This document shows positions 1-11,929 of a stretch of DNA of 64,000 bases, piece after piece. Position 1 is the first letter of the stretch. Every line of letters starts with the position of its first letter. Source of the DNA: an uncultured Ruminococcus sp. (GTDB lineage Bacteria; Bacillota; Clostridia; Lachnospirales; Lachnospiraceae); assembly GCA_934359255.1 (NCBI GenBank), contig CAKRLG010000009.1, positions 21,959 through 85,958 on the forward strand. Direction: 5' to 3'. The position numbers and the translations under genes were made by a program. The notes beneath the pieces were generated by a model that was not told the origin of the DNA, ran no database searches, and saw only the letters and a list, made by a program, of their open reading frames with translations.

Positions 1-405
1 GTAGGTGATTCCCTGATCACCACCTTCGATATCCGTATGACATCCCCAAATGAAGAACCGGTTATGAATACCGCAGAGATGCACGCCATCGAACACCTGG
101 GCGCTACCTTTTTAAGAAATCATCCGGACTTTGGCTCCAAAATCATCTACTTCGGACCAATGGGCTGCCGTACCGGATTCTATCTTCTTCTGGCAGGTGA
201 CTACACTTCCAAAGACATCGTCCCGCTTCTGACCGAGATGTTTACCTTTATCCGCGACTTCCACGACGAAGTCCCGGGCGCATCCCCAAAAGACTGCGGC
301 AACTATCTGGACATGAACCTGCCCATGGCCAACTACCTGGCCAACCGCTTCCTGACCGAAGTCTTAACCGACATCAAAGAAGATCGCCTGGTATACCCGG
401 AATAA
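1..405 (+). CDS. luxS: S-ribosylhomocysteine lyase LuxS (5' end outside window)
   Basis: LuxS cleaves S-ribosylhomocysteine to homocysteine and the autoinducer-2 precursor DPD in the cytoplasm, as part of the activated-methyl cycle. The frame is open from base 1, so the N-terminus is missing; about 134 residues are visible. The metal-site signature HAIEH is followed by GPMGCRTGFYL, and a later DCGNY supplies another conserved cysteine, as expected for the family. The stop at 403-405 is followed by a strong terminator, so the gene ends its transcription unit. Identification is firm; only the start is unknown. Confidence 0.97.
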   Translation, partial: VGDSLITTFDIRMTSPNEEPVMNTAEMHAIEHLGATFLRNHPDFGSKIIYFGPMGCRTGFYLLLAGDYTSKDIVPLLTEMFTFIRDFHDEVPGASPKDCGNYLDMNLPMANYLANRFLTEVLTDIKEDRLVYPE

Positions 406-467
406 ATACTTTCATTGCTATCCAGCAGTGAACATTGTTGCAAAAGTTGCAAAATATCAGATACTAT

Positions 468-517
468 AAAAAGGAAGATAGCAGTACCTCTTAACGTACA
501 CAACTATCTTCCTTTTT
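468..517 (+). terminator. Terminator after luxS
   Basis: A perfect 14-bp inverted repeat (AAAAAGGAAGATAG at 468-481 and its complement at 504-517) has a 22-nt loop. Its right arm ends in a run of T, so this is a rho-independent terminator for the plus-strand luxS transcript. Confidence 0.85.
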
Positions 518-635
518 ATATCTTTATATCCTAAATTTATTTAGAACTCTTTCTTATCACTTATTAATGAATAGTTCTCCACCGTCTTCGGAAAAATCTC
601 CCCACACCAGCCACAAGAGTTCTCGCCAACGCACA

Positions 636-818
636 GCGGCAGTCATTGCTTCGGTCTGCAGGCAGCACTTTGTGGGCGGTTAGGGGAAGCTTTGAGATCC
701 GACGCTTACGCAGGCTTTCGCGAGGGTCCGCTGACCCTCGTGAACTATAGCCGAAGTTAGCGGCTAGCTCAAAGTTCCCCTGCCCACGCTGCCAGCAGAC
801 CGAAGCAATGACTGCCGC
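636..818. repeat. 183-bp imperfect palindrome with nested central hairpin
   Basis: The 406-846 gap holds the luxS terminator and this element. Outer arms of about 31 bp match with one mismatch (from GCGGCAGTCATTGCTTCGG at 636 to its complement ending at 818). Partial complementarity continues inward (GTGGGC..GGGGAA against its counterpart) down to a compact central hairpin, CGAGGGTC-cgct-GACCCTCG, near 720-740. It is more GC-rich than its flanks and has no convincing ORF. The shape fits a MITE-like palindromic element or a long structured RNA. No second copy was seen in this window. Confidence 0.75.
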
Positions 819-846
819 GTCCCCCCTCCATCAAAACTCTTTTCTC

Positions 847-1590
847 CTATTTTTTCGAGTAAAATACGCGTTCAAGACAAAGCCCCTCTGCCGGTGCCGT
901 AACCCCCGCAAACTTCCGCTCCATCCTCTCAAGCAGCTCCGGCATACTGTCCGCATCCCTCTTATGCTGCCCAACCTCAATCAAAGTTCCGGTTAAGATT
1001 CTGACCATATACTGAAGAAACCCATTTCCCGTATACACAATCCGTATCTCATGCTCCGACTCTTCAATCACTATATCCGTAATCGTCCGCACCGTAGATT
1101 TCTTCATCTTCGGATTGCCACAAAAGGATTTAAAATCATGGGTTCCCACCAGATCCTGTGCTGCCCGGCGCATCGCCTCCACATCCAGAGCTTCCCCCAG
1201 ATGATACCGAAACTTCCGGTCAAACACCGATTTCTGCTCATCCGTTCCGATCCGATAGGAATAACATTTTCCTTCCGCCCAGAGTCTTGCATGAAACCGT
1301 TCCGATACCGGTTCCACGGACTTTACACAGATATCTTCCGGCAGATACTGATTCATATATTGCAAAATCTCCTTCGGATCCCATTTCTTTGCCAGATGTA
1401 CACTGGCTGTCTGATTCTTCGCATGGACCCCGGCATCCGTCCGCCCTGCTCCGTCGATCTCAATCTCTTTTTCTGTCATTCGGGATAACACCTGTTCCAG
1501 CTTTCCCTGAATCGTCTGAGTGGTTTTCTTCTGTCTCTGCCATCCCTCGTAACGGGTTCCTTCATATTCTATTGTCAGCAAATAATTCAT
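847..1590 (-). CDS. truA: tRNA pseudouridine(38-40) synthase TruA
   Basis: TruA isomerises uridines 38-40 in the tRNA anticodon arm. The 247-residue product has the family length. It carries GAGRTDAGVHA near residue 48, which contains the catalytic Asp, and the N-terminal pattern YEGTRYEGWQ that normally opens the fold. The start lies 7 nt after the putP stop on the same strand, so the two are probably co-transcribed with the ribosome-binding site inside the end of putP. Antisense ORFs across this gene are shadows. Confidence 0.96.
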   Translation of the reverse strand: MNYLLTIEYEGTRYEGWQRQKKTTQTIQGKLEQVLSRMTEKEIEIDGAGRTDAGVHAKNQTASVHLAKKWDPKEILQYMNQYLPEDICVKSVEPVSERFHARLWAEGKCYSYRIGTDEQKSVFDRKFRYHLGEALDVEAMRRAAQDLVGTHDFKSFCGNPKMKKSTVRTITDIVIEESEHEIRIVYTGNGFLQYMVRILTGTLIEVGQHKRDADSMPELLERMERKFAGVTAPAEGLCLERVFYSKK

Positions 1591-1597
1591 AGATCTC

Positions 1598-3145
1598 TTA
1601 CTCTTTCCAGTTTTTTACTTCATCGAACTCTGCCAGGATCTCCTGTGACGGTTCTTTTGTGCAGAGGCTGAAGATCACAATGCAAAGAATACTGAGTGCA
1701 AACCCAACCGCAAGTGAATACAGCCCGGTCGCAGTTCCAAGTGTCTGTCCATGTACCAGTGGCAGATAATCCCATATCAGAACTGCACCGCCACCGGACA
1801 CAATACCTGCTACTGCTCCGGCAAAATTCGTTCTTCTCCAGAACAGTGACATCACTACGATCGGTCCAAACGCCGAACCAAGACCTGCCCAGGCGTTGGA
1901 TACCAGACCCATAATACTGTTGTTCGGATTCCATGCGATCAAGAACGCCAGCAATGCTACGACCAGAACCGTGAAACGGCTCACTTTCAATACTTTCTTC
2001 TCATCCGAATCCGGTTTCAGAATATCCTTATAAATGTCCTTAGACACAGAGGAAGCTGTAACCAGAAGCTGTGAATCTGCTGTCGACATGATAGCCGCCA
2101 GGATACCGCACAGGAAGATTCCACCGATAAACGGCAGGTTCGTGTCTTTTGTAAACATTTTTGTGATCATCTCGATAAAGACGCTTTCTGCGGAAGCATT
2201 TCCCTCCGTTCCAAGAATTGTCGAAAACAGATAGGCACGACCGATAATACCGATCGCTACAGCTGCTGCCAGAGAAATCGTTACCCATATAATAGCAATT
2301 ACTCTCGATTTTCTCAACTCTTTCTGATTCTTTACCGCCATAAATCGAGTCAGAATATGCGGCATTCCACAATATCCCAGCCCCCAGGCCAGCTGTGAGA
2401 TAATCTCCACTGCGGTATAAGGCCGGTCACCATTCCGAAACAGACTCAGATACGCCGAAGCACCGCCCGCAACACCGCTCTGGTCAAGAATCGGTTTTAC
2501 CTGATCCGCACCTACCATAAAATATGCAGCGATGGGAACCACCAGCAGTCCTACTAACATCAGACTTCCCTGAACAAAATCAGTTACGCAAACTGCCATG
2601 AAACCACCCATAAATGTATAGATCAGGATAACCGCAGCACCGATGGCCAGAGCCACATGATAATCCACACCGAATACAGAGTTAAATAATTTTCCACCGG
2701 CAGACAGTGCAGACGCTGTATATACCAGGAAAAAGATAACGATCACAATCGAAGATACCAGAAGCAGTACTCTTTTTTTATCACGGAACCGGTTTTCAAA
2801 GTATGCCGGCAGTGTCAGGGAGTTATTTGCCTTGATCGTATATTTTCTCAGTCGCGAAGAAATAAACACCCAGTTGCAGACTGTTCCGAGAAACAGTCCG
2901 ATCGCGATCCATGACTGTCCTGTTCCCAGTGCGTACACGGTTCCCGGAAGTCCCATCAACAGCCAGCCACTCATATCCGACGCCTGTGCCGACAGCGCAG
3001 CCACCCAGCCGCTCAGTCCTCTTCCGCCAAGAAAATAATCCTCTGAGTTATTCGTGTTTTTCATGTAGATTGCACCGATCACAATCATCAGCATCAGATA
3101 TGCCGCAAATGCGATCAGGATTACTATGGTATCTGTGTTACTCAT
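1598..3145 (-). CDS. putP: Sodium/proline symporter (SSS family)
   Basis: This is a 515-residue integral membrane protein of the sodium:solute symporter family, closest in character to PutP, which imports proline with Na+. Typical features are the N-terminal YFLGGRGLSGWVAALSAQASDMSGW segment (written here only as a pattern near residues 37-60), many hydrophobic helices, and a short charged C-terminus. The start is preceded by GGAAGGATGAGAAAAAGG. It precedes truA by 7 nt. Proline as substrate is inferred from overall similarity and length; another amino acid or small solute is possible. Confidence 0.88.
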   Translation of the reverse strand: MSNTDTIVILIAFAAYLMLMIVIGAIYMKNTNNSEDYFLGGRGLSGWVAALSAQASDMSGWLLMGLPGTVYALGTGQSWIAIGLFLGTVCNWVFISSRLRKYTIKANNSLTLPAYFENRFRDKKRVLLLVSSIVIVIFFLVYTASALSAGGKLFNSVFGVDYHVALAIGAAVILIYTFMGGFMAVCVTDFVQGSLMLVGLLVVPIAAYFMVGADQVKPILDQSGVAGGASAYLSLFRNGDRPYTAVEIISQLAWGLGYCGMPHILTRFMAVKNQKELRKSRVIAIIWVTISLAAAVAIGIIGRAYLFSTILGTEGNASAESVFIEMITKMFTKDTNLPFIGGIFLCGILAAIMSTADSQLLVTASSVSKDIYKDILKPDSDEKKVLKVSRFTVLVVALLAFLIAWNPNNSIMGLVSNAWAGLGSAFGPIVVMSLFWRRTNFAGAVAGIVSGGGAVLIWDYLPLVHGQTLGTATGLYSLAVGFALSILCIVIFSLCTKEPSQEILAEFDEVKNWKE

Positions 3146-3322
3146 TCCTTTTTCTCATCCTTCCTTTATGTCATTATGATACCGGATTGTTCCGTACTTC
3201 GTACTTTCACAGTCCGTAAAAATATTTGTACTCCATTATCCCTAAAACTTCCTGTCTTGTCAATCATTTTCGCTTTATTTTTTTATCATATTACCATATT
3301 AAAGCATTATATATATAAAATT

Positions 3323-3357
3323 ACCCGGCTACAGATTTATTTTCTCCGTATCCGGGT
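3323..3357 (-). terminator. Terminator after ridA
   Basis: The inverted repeat ACCCGG (3323-3328) / CCGGGT (3352-3357), with additional pairing inside, is followed on the minus strand by AATTTTATAT. It lies just past the ridA stop and separates ridA from putP. Confidence 0.6.
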
Positions 3358-3368
3358 GTCTTTTTTCT

Positions 3369-3743
3369 TTATTTTGCTGCGATTGCTTCGATCTCGATCA
3401 GACCGCCCTTCGGAAGTCTTGCAACTTCCACACAGGAACGCGCCGGTGCAGACTCCTTAAAGTATTCTGCGTAGATGGCATTGACCGTTGCAAAGTCATC
3501 CATATTGTCCAGAAATACCATGGTACGAACAACGTCTTCATATCCAACGCCTGCTGCTTCCAGAACAGCTCCCAGATTTTTCAGTGCCTGATGGGTCTGT
3601 GCCTCGATACCTTCCGGCAGAGTTCCGTTCTCCGGATCCAGTCCCAGCTGACCGGAAGTGAATACCATATTTCCAGCTTCTACAGCATGTACATAAGGTC
3701 CTACTGCTGCAGGTGCTTTTTCAGCAAAAATTGTTTTCTTCAT
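3369..3743 (-). CDS. ridA: RidA family enamine/imine deaminase
   Basis: RidA (YjgF/UK114 family) hydrolyses reactive enamine/imine intermediates made by PLP enzymes, protecting pyridoxal enzymes from damage; it usually works as a cytosolic trimer. The 124-residue product carries the family landmarks PYVHAVEAGNMVFTSGQLG near the N-terminus, the central NLGAVLEAAG region, and the C-terminal APARSCVEVARLPKGGLIEIEAIA block containing the key Arg. I place the start at the second Met of the longer frame because GGAGG lies 8 nt upstream of it and overlaps the first Met codon. The gene appears monocistronic. Confidence 0.93.
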   Translation of the reverse strand: MKKTIFAEKAPAAVGPYVHAVEAGNMVFTSGQLGLDPENGTLPEGIEAQTHQALKNLGAVLEAAGVGYEDVVRTMVFLDNMDDFATVNAIYAEYFKESAPARSCVEVARLPKGGLIEIEAIAAK

Positions 3744-3902
3744 GTTTGTATCCTCCATTCAAATATTCTGCATTTGCTTCTTATTATAACATGCTGTGTT
3801 CGTTCGTCAAGCATCGGAAACGACTTCATCTTGCTCTTTTTTGCACAATAGAATATAATAAACTTACCAAATATTTATGCAAAAAAACGAAGGGGGAACG
3901 AA

Positions 3903-5555
3903 ATGAAACACGAAAAAGACTGGTATAAGGATCTGGTGATCTATCAGATCTACCCAAGGAGTTTTAAAGACGGAAACCATGACGGAATCGGAGATTTGAA
4001 AGGAATGATTGAAAAACTTGATTATCTGCAGGAGCTTGGCATCAATGCGGTATGGATGTCACCGGTATTCGCCTCACCAAATGTGGATAATGGATATGAT
4101 ATTTCCGATTATACCTCCATCATGGAAGAATTCGGAACCATGGAGGACTGGGATGCTTTCCGGGACGGGGCACATAAGCGGGGGATTGCGATTATCATGG
4201 ATCTTGTATTGAATCACTCTTCCGACAGGCATATCTGGTTTCAGGAATCCAGAAAATCCCGCAACAACCCATACAGTGATTATTATATCTGGAGAGATCC
4301 TGCTCCTGATGGTGGCGCACCGAATGGCTGGATGTCTGTGTTTGGCGGCAGTGCCTGGGAATATGTGGCGGAGCGTGGACAGTATTATCTGCATTTTTTT
4401 GCAAAAGAACAGCCGGATCTCAACTGGGACAATCCGGAGACAAAAGAAAAAATCTTTGATATTATCCGCTTCTGGAACGATAAAGGCGTGGATGGCTACC
4501 GCATCGATGCCATCAGTTATCTGGACAAAGGACTGGATGGCCGTGCCAATCCAAATGAACAGTTTGGTACTGTCGCCTGTGTGAACCTGGAAGGAACACA
4601 TCGTTATATCCGGGAAATGGTTGCAAAGACCATGACACCTGATCATCTGATGAGTGTCGGAGAGGTTAATATCAATAACGATCAGGATGCCATCCATTAC
4701 TCGAGTGCTGCCAGCGAAGAATTTAACATGGCAATTCCTTTTGTACCTCCTATCGTGGAGATTCAGACCTGGTCACCGGAAAAAATGAAAAGGGATCTTC
4801 GTCACGATTATGAACTGCTGAAAAAAGACGGCTGGTGGGCACGATTTTTGAGTAATCACGACAAGCCACGCCAGGTTTCTCTCTACGGAAATGATACAAC
4901 CTTCCGGGAAGTCTCCGCAAAAATGCTGGCATCCTACCTCCATACGCTCCCGGGAACTCCTTTTGTCTTCCAGGGGGAAGAACTTGGTATGACCAATGTT
5001 GCTTATCCTTCCATTGAAGATTATGACGATATTGATACCAAAAACGCCTACCATACCATGTTGGAACAGGGGATTACTCCTGAAAAAGCACTGGCAGAAG
5101 CTCAACGTATCAGTCGTGATAACGCACGGACACCGATGCAGTGGGATGACACTTCCAATGGTGGATTTTCCGATCATACCCCATGGCTCGGTGTCAATCC
5201 AAACTATAAAGAAATCAACGCAGCCTGTCAGATGGCTGATGATTCTTCTGTCTTTCGTTTTTATCAGAAGCTGATCTCGCTGCGGAAAGAACACCCTGTC
5301 ATGGCACACGGTGATCTGCAGCTTTGCTGCCCGAAGGACGGACCGGTGATCGCATATACGCGAAGTTATCAGGATGAAACCTGGCTCGCTGTACATAATT
5401 TTTCGCAGGATATGCAGAAATTCCAGTACACCGGAACCGGTTTGCAGCTGGATACTTCAGTACTTTTATCTAATTATCCGGAACATGATATTTGCCCGGA
5501 AGATGAAATTTTAACACTGAAACCATACGAAACTGTGATCTTCCGGTTATCGTAA
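3903..5555 (+). CDS. GH13 alpha-glucosidase (oligosaccharide glucosidase)
   Basis: A 550-residue cytoplasmic GH13 enzyme, subfamily-31-like, that releases glucose from short alpha-glucosides. Catalytic residues are visible: nucleophile Asp202 in GYRIDAIS, acid/base Glu254 in VGEVN, and the third Asp320 in LSNHDKPR. The (beta/alpha)8 barrel begins at WYKDLVIYQIYPRSF. There is no signal peptide. The residue after the nucleophile is Ala203. In this subfamily Val at that position is associated with alpha-1,6 preference and Ala/Thr with alpha-1,4, so maltose-type substrates are my guess. GAAGGGGG precedes the start. It is followed after 153 nt by the beta-galactosidase gene. Confidence 0.93.
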   Translation: MKHEKDWYKDLVIYQIYPRSFKDGNHDGIGDLKGMIEKLDYLQELGINAVWMSPVFASPNVDNGYDISDYTSIMEEFGTMEDWDAFRDGAHKRGIAIIMDLVLNHSSDRHIWFQESRKSRNNPYSDYYIWRDPAPDGGAPNGWMSVFGGSAWEYVAERGQYYLHFFAKEQPDLNWDNPETKEKIFDIIRFWNDKGVDGYRIDAISYLDKGLDGRANPNEQFGTVACVNLEGTHRYIREMVAKTMTPDHLMSVGEVNINNDQDAIHYSSAASEEFNMAIPFVPPIVEIQTWSPEKMKRDLRHDYELLKKDGWWARFLSNHDKPRQVSLYGNDTTFREVSAKMLASYLHTLPGTPFVFQGEELGMTNVAYPSIEDYDDIDTKNAYHTMLEQGITPEKALAEAQRISRDNARTPMQWDDTSNGGFSDHTPWLGVNPNYKEINAACQMADDSSVFRFYQKLISLRKEHPVMAHGDLQLCCPKDGPVIAYTRSYQDETWLAVHNFSQDMQKFQYTGTGLQLDTSVLLSNYPEHDICPEDEILTLKPYETVIFRLS

Positions 5556-5645
5556 GACAGCATTGTGTCAACCGCCACACATACATAGCAGAAAAGTCTG
5601 AAACATCGGCTTGTTTCGCTTGTTTTTCTGACATTGACCGATTAA

Positions 5646-8804
<3,159 letters not shown>

Positions 8805-8842
8805 TACTTCATAAAACAGGTCAATCCCTGACCTGACTCACA

Positions 8843-8888
8843 CAGGGTCGCGAGATGTGTTAAAAAGGACTCCGACCCTGGTTTTTTT
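8843..8888 (+). terminator. Terminator after beta-galactosidase
   Basis: CAGGGTCG (8843-8850) pairs with CGACCCTG (8873-8880), followed by GTTTTTTT. This is a rho-independent terminator for the plus-strand glycosidase transcript. Confidence 0.82.
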
Positions 8889-8956
8889 GTATATAAACCG
8901 TTACTGTTTACAGATAATGCTAAACCGCCATCGATAAACGGTGCGCTTCTTGCACC

Positions 8957-8985
8957 TTGACCAAATCTGTTTTTTCCGTTAAACT
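8957..8985 (+). promoter_or_regulatory. Probable sigma-A-type promoter of the ArsR gene
   Basis: TTGACC (8957-8962) and TAAACT (8980-8985) are separated by exactly 17 nt, upstream of the ArsR-family gene. The -35 is close to consensus and the -10 weaker. Confidence 0.5.
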
Positions 8986-9031
8986 AAAAGACAGGCATAA
9001 TTATAGTATTTATGAAAAGAAGAATTGTAAA

Positions 9032-9046
9032 ATACTGAAACAGTAT
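9032..9046. promoter_or_regulatory. Candidate operator for the ArsR regulator
   Basis: The perfect dyad ATACTG-aaa-CAGTAT lies between the predicted promoter and the ArsR start, a position suited to autorepression. Function is inferred from symmetry and position only. Confidence 0.4.
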
Positions 9047-9068
9047 AGTAAGGAATTGGTGAAAAGGA

Positions 9069-9455
9069 ATGAAACAGACTCTACAGCAACCACACATACA
9101 TACCTGTGCAAACAGCGATATCGAAACCTGTGATATCTGCCATCACCATCATCTGCATCTTCCGATGGAAGCTCCTGCGGATGAAATTTTGTATCGTCTG
9201 GCAGATCTCTACAAAGTATTCGGTGATCCCACTAGAATCCGCATTCTGTATGCATTATCCGGTGGGGAACTTTGCGTCTGCGACATTGCAGAACTTCTGG
9301 GTATGACACAGAGTGCCATCTCCCATCAGCTACGTGTGTTAAAGCAGTCCGCACTGGTCAAGTTTCGAAGAGATGGGAAAACCGTATATTATTCTCTGGC
9401 TGACTCTCATGTGGCAACCATTCTCGCTCAGGGACTGAATCATGTACAGGAATAA
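9069..9455 (+). CDS. ArsR/SmtB-family metal-responsive repressor
   Basis: A 128-residue winged-helix repressor. The core carries FGDPTRIRILYAL and ELCVCDIAEL; the latter is the classical ELCVCD metal-binding helix of ArsR/CadC sensors. The recognition helix is QSAISHQLRVL, followed by the wing RDGKTVYY. The N-terminal 33 residues are unusually rich in Cys and His (HTCANSDIETCDICHHHHLH), as in CadC/ZiaR-like sensors that use extra N-terminal ligands, so a soft or divalent metal is likely. No transporter gene follows; a strong terminator comes 60 nt later. It is therefore a stand-alone regulator whose target must be itself or elsewhere. Confidence 0.92.
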   Translation: MKQTLQQPHIHTCANSDIETCDICHHHHLHLPMEAPADEILYRLADLYKVFGDPTRIRILYALSGGELCVCDIAELLGMTQSAISHQLRVLKQSALVKFRRDGKTVYYSLADSHVATILAQGLNHVQE

Positions 9456-9517
9456 TCGTGAGATCAGATACCCGTTGGTGACGATTCAGCAGATGGCATA
9501 TTGGCTTGAAACTGTAT

Positions 9518-9560
9518 AAGGAAAAAAGGATCAGATGTTCCATCTGATCCTTTTTTCCTT
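9518..9560. terminator. Bidirectional terminator between arsR and aminotransferase
   Basis: A perfect 20-bp stem (AAGGAAAAAAGGATCAGATG at 9518-9537, complement at 9541-9560) has a 3-nt loop and A/T runs at both ends. It serves the convergent plus-strand ArsR gene and minus-strand aminotransferase gene. Confidence 0.9.
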
Positions 9561-9603
9561 TATCTGTTATATATATTCTCTTTATCCGGCTTTTCACTGT
9601 TGG

Positions 9604-10824
9604 CTATTTCTGATGATATCCATCCAGAAATTCTCCCAGTTTCTTTGTCGCTTTCTCAAGATCTGCGACTCTCGGCAGATATACCACACGGAAATGATCC
9701 GGCTGTCCCCAGTTGAATCCGCCGCCATGCACGATCAGGATTCTCTTTTCTCTCAGCAGATCCAGGGCAAATTTTTCATCGTCGTAGATATTGAATTTTT
9801 CCACATCCAGTTTCGGGAAAATGTAGAATGCTGCTTTCGGTTTTTTCGCTGATACACCCGGGATATCATTTAACAGTTTATAGATGACTTCTCTCTGTTC
9901 ATAGATTCTTCCGCCCGGCTGCAGATATTCTTCTACACTCTGATATCCGCCAAGTGCCGTCTGAATGATGGACTGCGCCGGCACATTGGAGCAAAGACGC
10001 ATATTAGACAGCATCTTGATACCTTCCACATAGCCTGCTGCTGCCTTTTTATTGCCACTTAATACCATCCAGCCCACACGGAAGCCTGCAATCATATGAG
10101 ATTTTGACAGGCCGCTGAATGTCACACAGAACACATCTTTCGGTGCAATCGATGCGATAGAAATATGCTGCAATCCGTCCATCACCAGTCGGTCATAAAT
10201 TTCATCAGAAAAGATGATCAGTCCAAACTCTTCTGCCACCTTTACGATTTCTTCCAGAATTTCTTTGGAATACAGCGCACCGGTCGGATTGTTCGGGTTG
10301 ATAATAACAATTGCCTTTGTTCTGTCTGTGATCTTACTTCTGATATCCGCAATATCCGGATTCCAGTCGGACTCTTCATCACAGATGTAATGAACAACTT
10401 TCCCACCTGCCAGTGTAGCTGTTGCCGTCCACAGCGGATAATCCGGTGCCGGAATCAGGATCTCATCGCCATCATTTAACAATGCCTGCATGCTCAGATT
10501 GATCAGTTCGCTGACACCGTTACCGGTATAGATATCGTCTGTTGTCACACCCGGAATTTTCTTTAACTGACAGTACTGCATGATCGCTTTTCTTGCGGAA
10601 AACAGTCCCTTGGAATCTGAATATCCCTGGCATTCCCACAATGACTGTCTCATATCCAGAATAACTTCTTCCGGTGCATTAAAACCAAATGGAGCCGGAT
10701 TACCGATATTCAGTTTCAGAATGCTGAGACCATCCGCTTCCATTCTGGCCGCCTCGTCCACCACGGGTCCTCTTACATCGTACAATACGTTATCCAGTTT
10801 GGAAGATTTATCAAAAGTCTTCAT
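9604..10824 (-). CDS. Class I/II PLP aminotransferase, alanine aminotransferase (AlaA) type
   Basis: A 406-residue fold-type I aminotransferase. Its composition resembles AlaA, which converts pyruvate and glutamate to alanine and 2-oxoglutarate. Visible landmarks are LNIGNPAPFGFNAPEEV at the N-terminus, GNGVSELI, the substrate-loop NPNNPTGALY, and SGLSKSHMIAGFRVGW, which holds the PLP lysine. The start is the Met at 10824 because GGAGG stands 8 nt ahead and overlaps an earlier in-frame Met codon. A consensus-like promoter lies at 10896-10924. Exact substrate is inferred from family resemblance. Confidence 0.9.
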   Translation of the reverse strand: MKTFDKSSKLDNVLYDVRGPVVDEAARMEADGLSILKLNIGNPAPFGFNAPEEVILDMRQSLWECQGYSDSKGLFSARKAIMQYCQLKKIPGVTTDDIYTGNGVSELINLSMQALLNDGDEILIPAPDYPLWTATATLAGGKVVHYICDEESDWNPDIADIRSKITDRTKAIVIINPNNPTGALYSKEILEEIVKVAEEFGLIIFSDEIYDRLVMDGLQHISIASIAPKDVFCVTFSGLSKSHMIAGFRVGWMVLSGNKKAAAGYVEGIKMLSNMRLCSNVPAQSIIQTALGGYQSVEEYLQPGGRIYEQREVIYKLLNDIPGVSAKKPKAAFYIFPKLDVEKFNIYDDEKFALDLLREKRILIVHGGGFNWGQPDHFRVVYLPRVADLEKATKKLGEFLDGYHQK

Positions 10825-10895
10825 TGTATCTGCCTCCATTCGTTTTTATTTTCTTTTACTTTAACACACTAATTCAGTGATTATGTATCTTTTCA

Positions 10896-10924
10896 ATTGT
10901 AGCTCATTACCTTCTTTTTGTCAA
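10896..10924 (-). promoter_or_regulatory. Promoter of the aminotransferase gene
   Basis: On the minus strand a perfect TTGACA (10919-10924) and TACAAT (10896-10901) are separated by 17 nt, about 70 nt upstream of the aminotransferase start. It matches a housekeeping sigma promoter well. Confidence 0.7.
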
Positions 10925-10949
10925 ATCCGGAATCATTATGGTTTATATG

Positions 10950-11399
10950 CTATTTCAGGATTTTTTTCAGTTCATCCATAAAGGTATTCACATCTTTAAA
11001 CTCCCGGTACACAGAAGCGAAACGGACATAGGCAACCGCTTCCAGATCTTTGAGTTTATCCATCACGATTTCTCCGATCACAGAGCTTGGGATCTCCCGT
11101 TCTTCCAGATTAAACACCTCTGTTTCCACATCATCTACCAGCCGGTGGATCTGTTCTGCTGATACCGGTCGTTTGTGGCAGGCACGCAGGACGCCGGCCT
11201 CTATCTTGGATCTGTCAAACTGCTCCCTGTTCTGGTCTTTTTTGATCACGATCAACGGAATCGTCTCCACCTTCTCATAAGTGGTAAATCGTTTTCCACA
11301 CGCATCACACATTCTTCTTCTCCGGATGGCAGTGTTGTCATCCGCCGGGCGGGAATCCACAACCCGGGTATTATCCTGATTACAAAACGGGCACTTCAT
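10950..11399 (-). CDS. nrdR: Transcriptional repressor NrdR
   Basis: NrdR senses ATP/dATP and represses ribonucleotide reductase genes by binding NrdR boxes. The 149-residue product has the family length, with an N-terminal zinc ribbon (Cys3, Cys6, Cys31, Cys34) followed by an ATP-cone (about 49-139) with the usual VIKKDQNREQFDRSKIEAGVLRAC beginning. No ribonucleotide reductase gene is in the window. The gene stands alone on the minus strand upstream of the aminotransferase promoter, and the 245-nt region upstream to the next gene shows nothing clear. Confidence 0.97.
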   Translation of the reverse strand: MKCPFCNQDNTRVVDSRPADDNTAIRRRRMCDACGKRFTTYEKVETIPLIVIKKDQNREQFDRSKIEAGVLRACHKRPVSAEQIHRLVDDVETEVFNLEEREIPSSVIGEIVMDKLKDLEAVAYVRFASVYREFKDVNTFMDELKKILK

Positions 11400-11644
11400 A
11401 TTTCATCCTTCTCTTTCCGCAAACTGCCTCTCATTGTCCGGTATTCTTCTGTATCCCCTTATTTTTTCCCGTTCAATTGTCCCACAGTTTTCTTATTTTC
11501 CTGTAACTTTCATCACTCCTGTATCCCCTCACACAGTGGATGCTTTATCTTTTCCCATCATAATATAATCGTAAACTTACCGTCAAGACAATTGACCACA
11601 AAACATATAATTATTGTAAAAGAAATATAAAAATCAGGTTTTTT

Positions 11645-11899
11645 ATGCGAATTATTGATCTGAAACAAAAAGAAGTCATCAATACCTGCAACTGTAAAAC
11701 CCTTGGCACTCCTGTGGATGTGGAATTTGATCCCTGCAGCGGGCAGATTTCTGCTATCATCATCCCAGGCCCCGGAAAATTCTGCTGTTTTCTCGGAAGA
11801 GACAGCGAATTCTGTATCCCCTGGGAATGTATCTGCCAGATCGGGGAAGATATTATTCTTGTGAAAATCGATGAGAAAAAATGCCTGAAGAAACTGTAA
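11645..11899 (+). CDS. YlmC/YmxH family PRC-barrel sporulation protein
   Basis: An 84-residue protein with a single PRC-barrel-like domain beginning MRIIDLKQKEVINT and ending with a short strand-rich segment (EDIILVKID). This matches the small YlmC/YmxH proteins found in endospore-forming Firmicutes; their biochemical role is not well defined. The upstream sequence is AT-rich with an A-rich leader but no strong SD. It is convergent with modC, only 30 nt away, with no obvious terminator between them. Confidence 0.82.
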   Translation: MRIIDLKQKEVINTCNCKTLGTPVDVEFDPCSGQISAIIIPGPGKFCCFLGRDSEFCIPWECICQIGEDIILVKIDEKKCLKKL

Positions 11900-11929
11900 C
11901 TGTTTTCCTGTCGGTCATCAGAATGTTCT

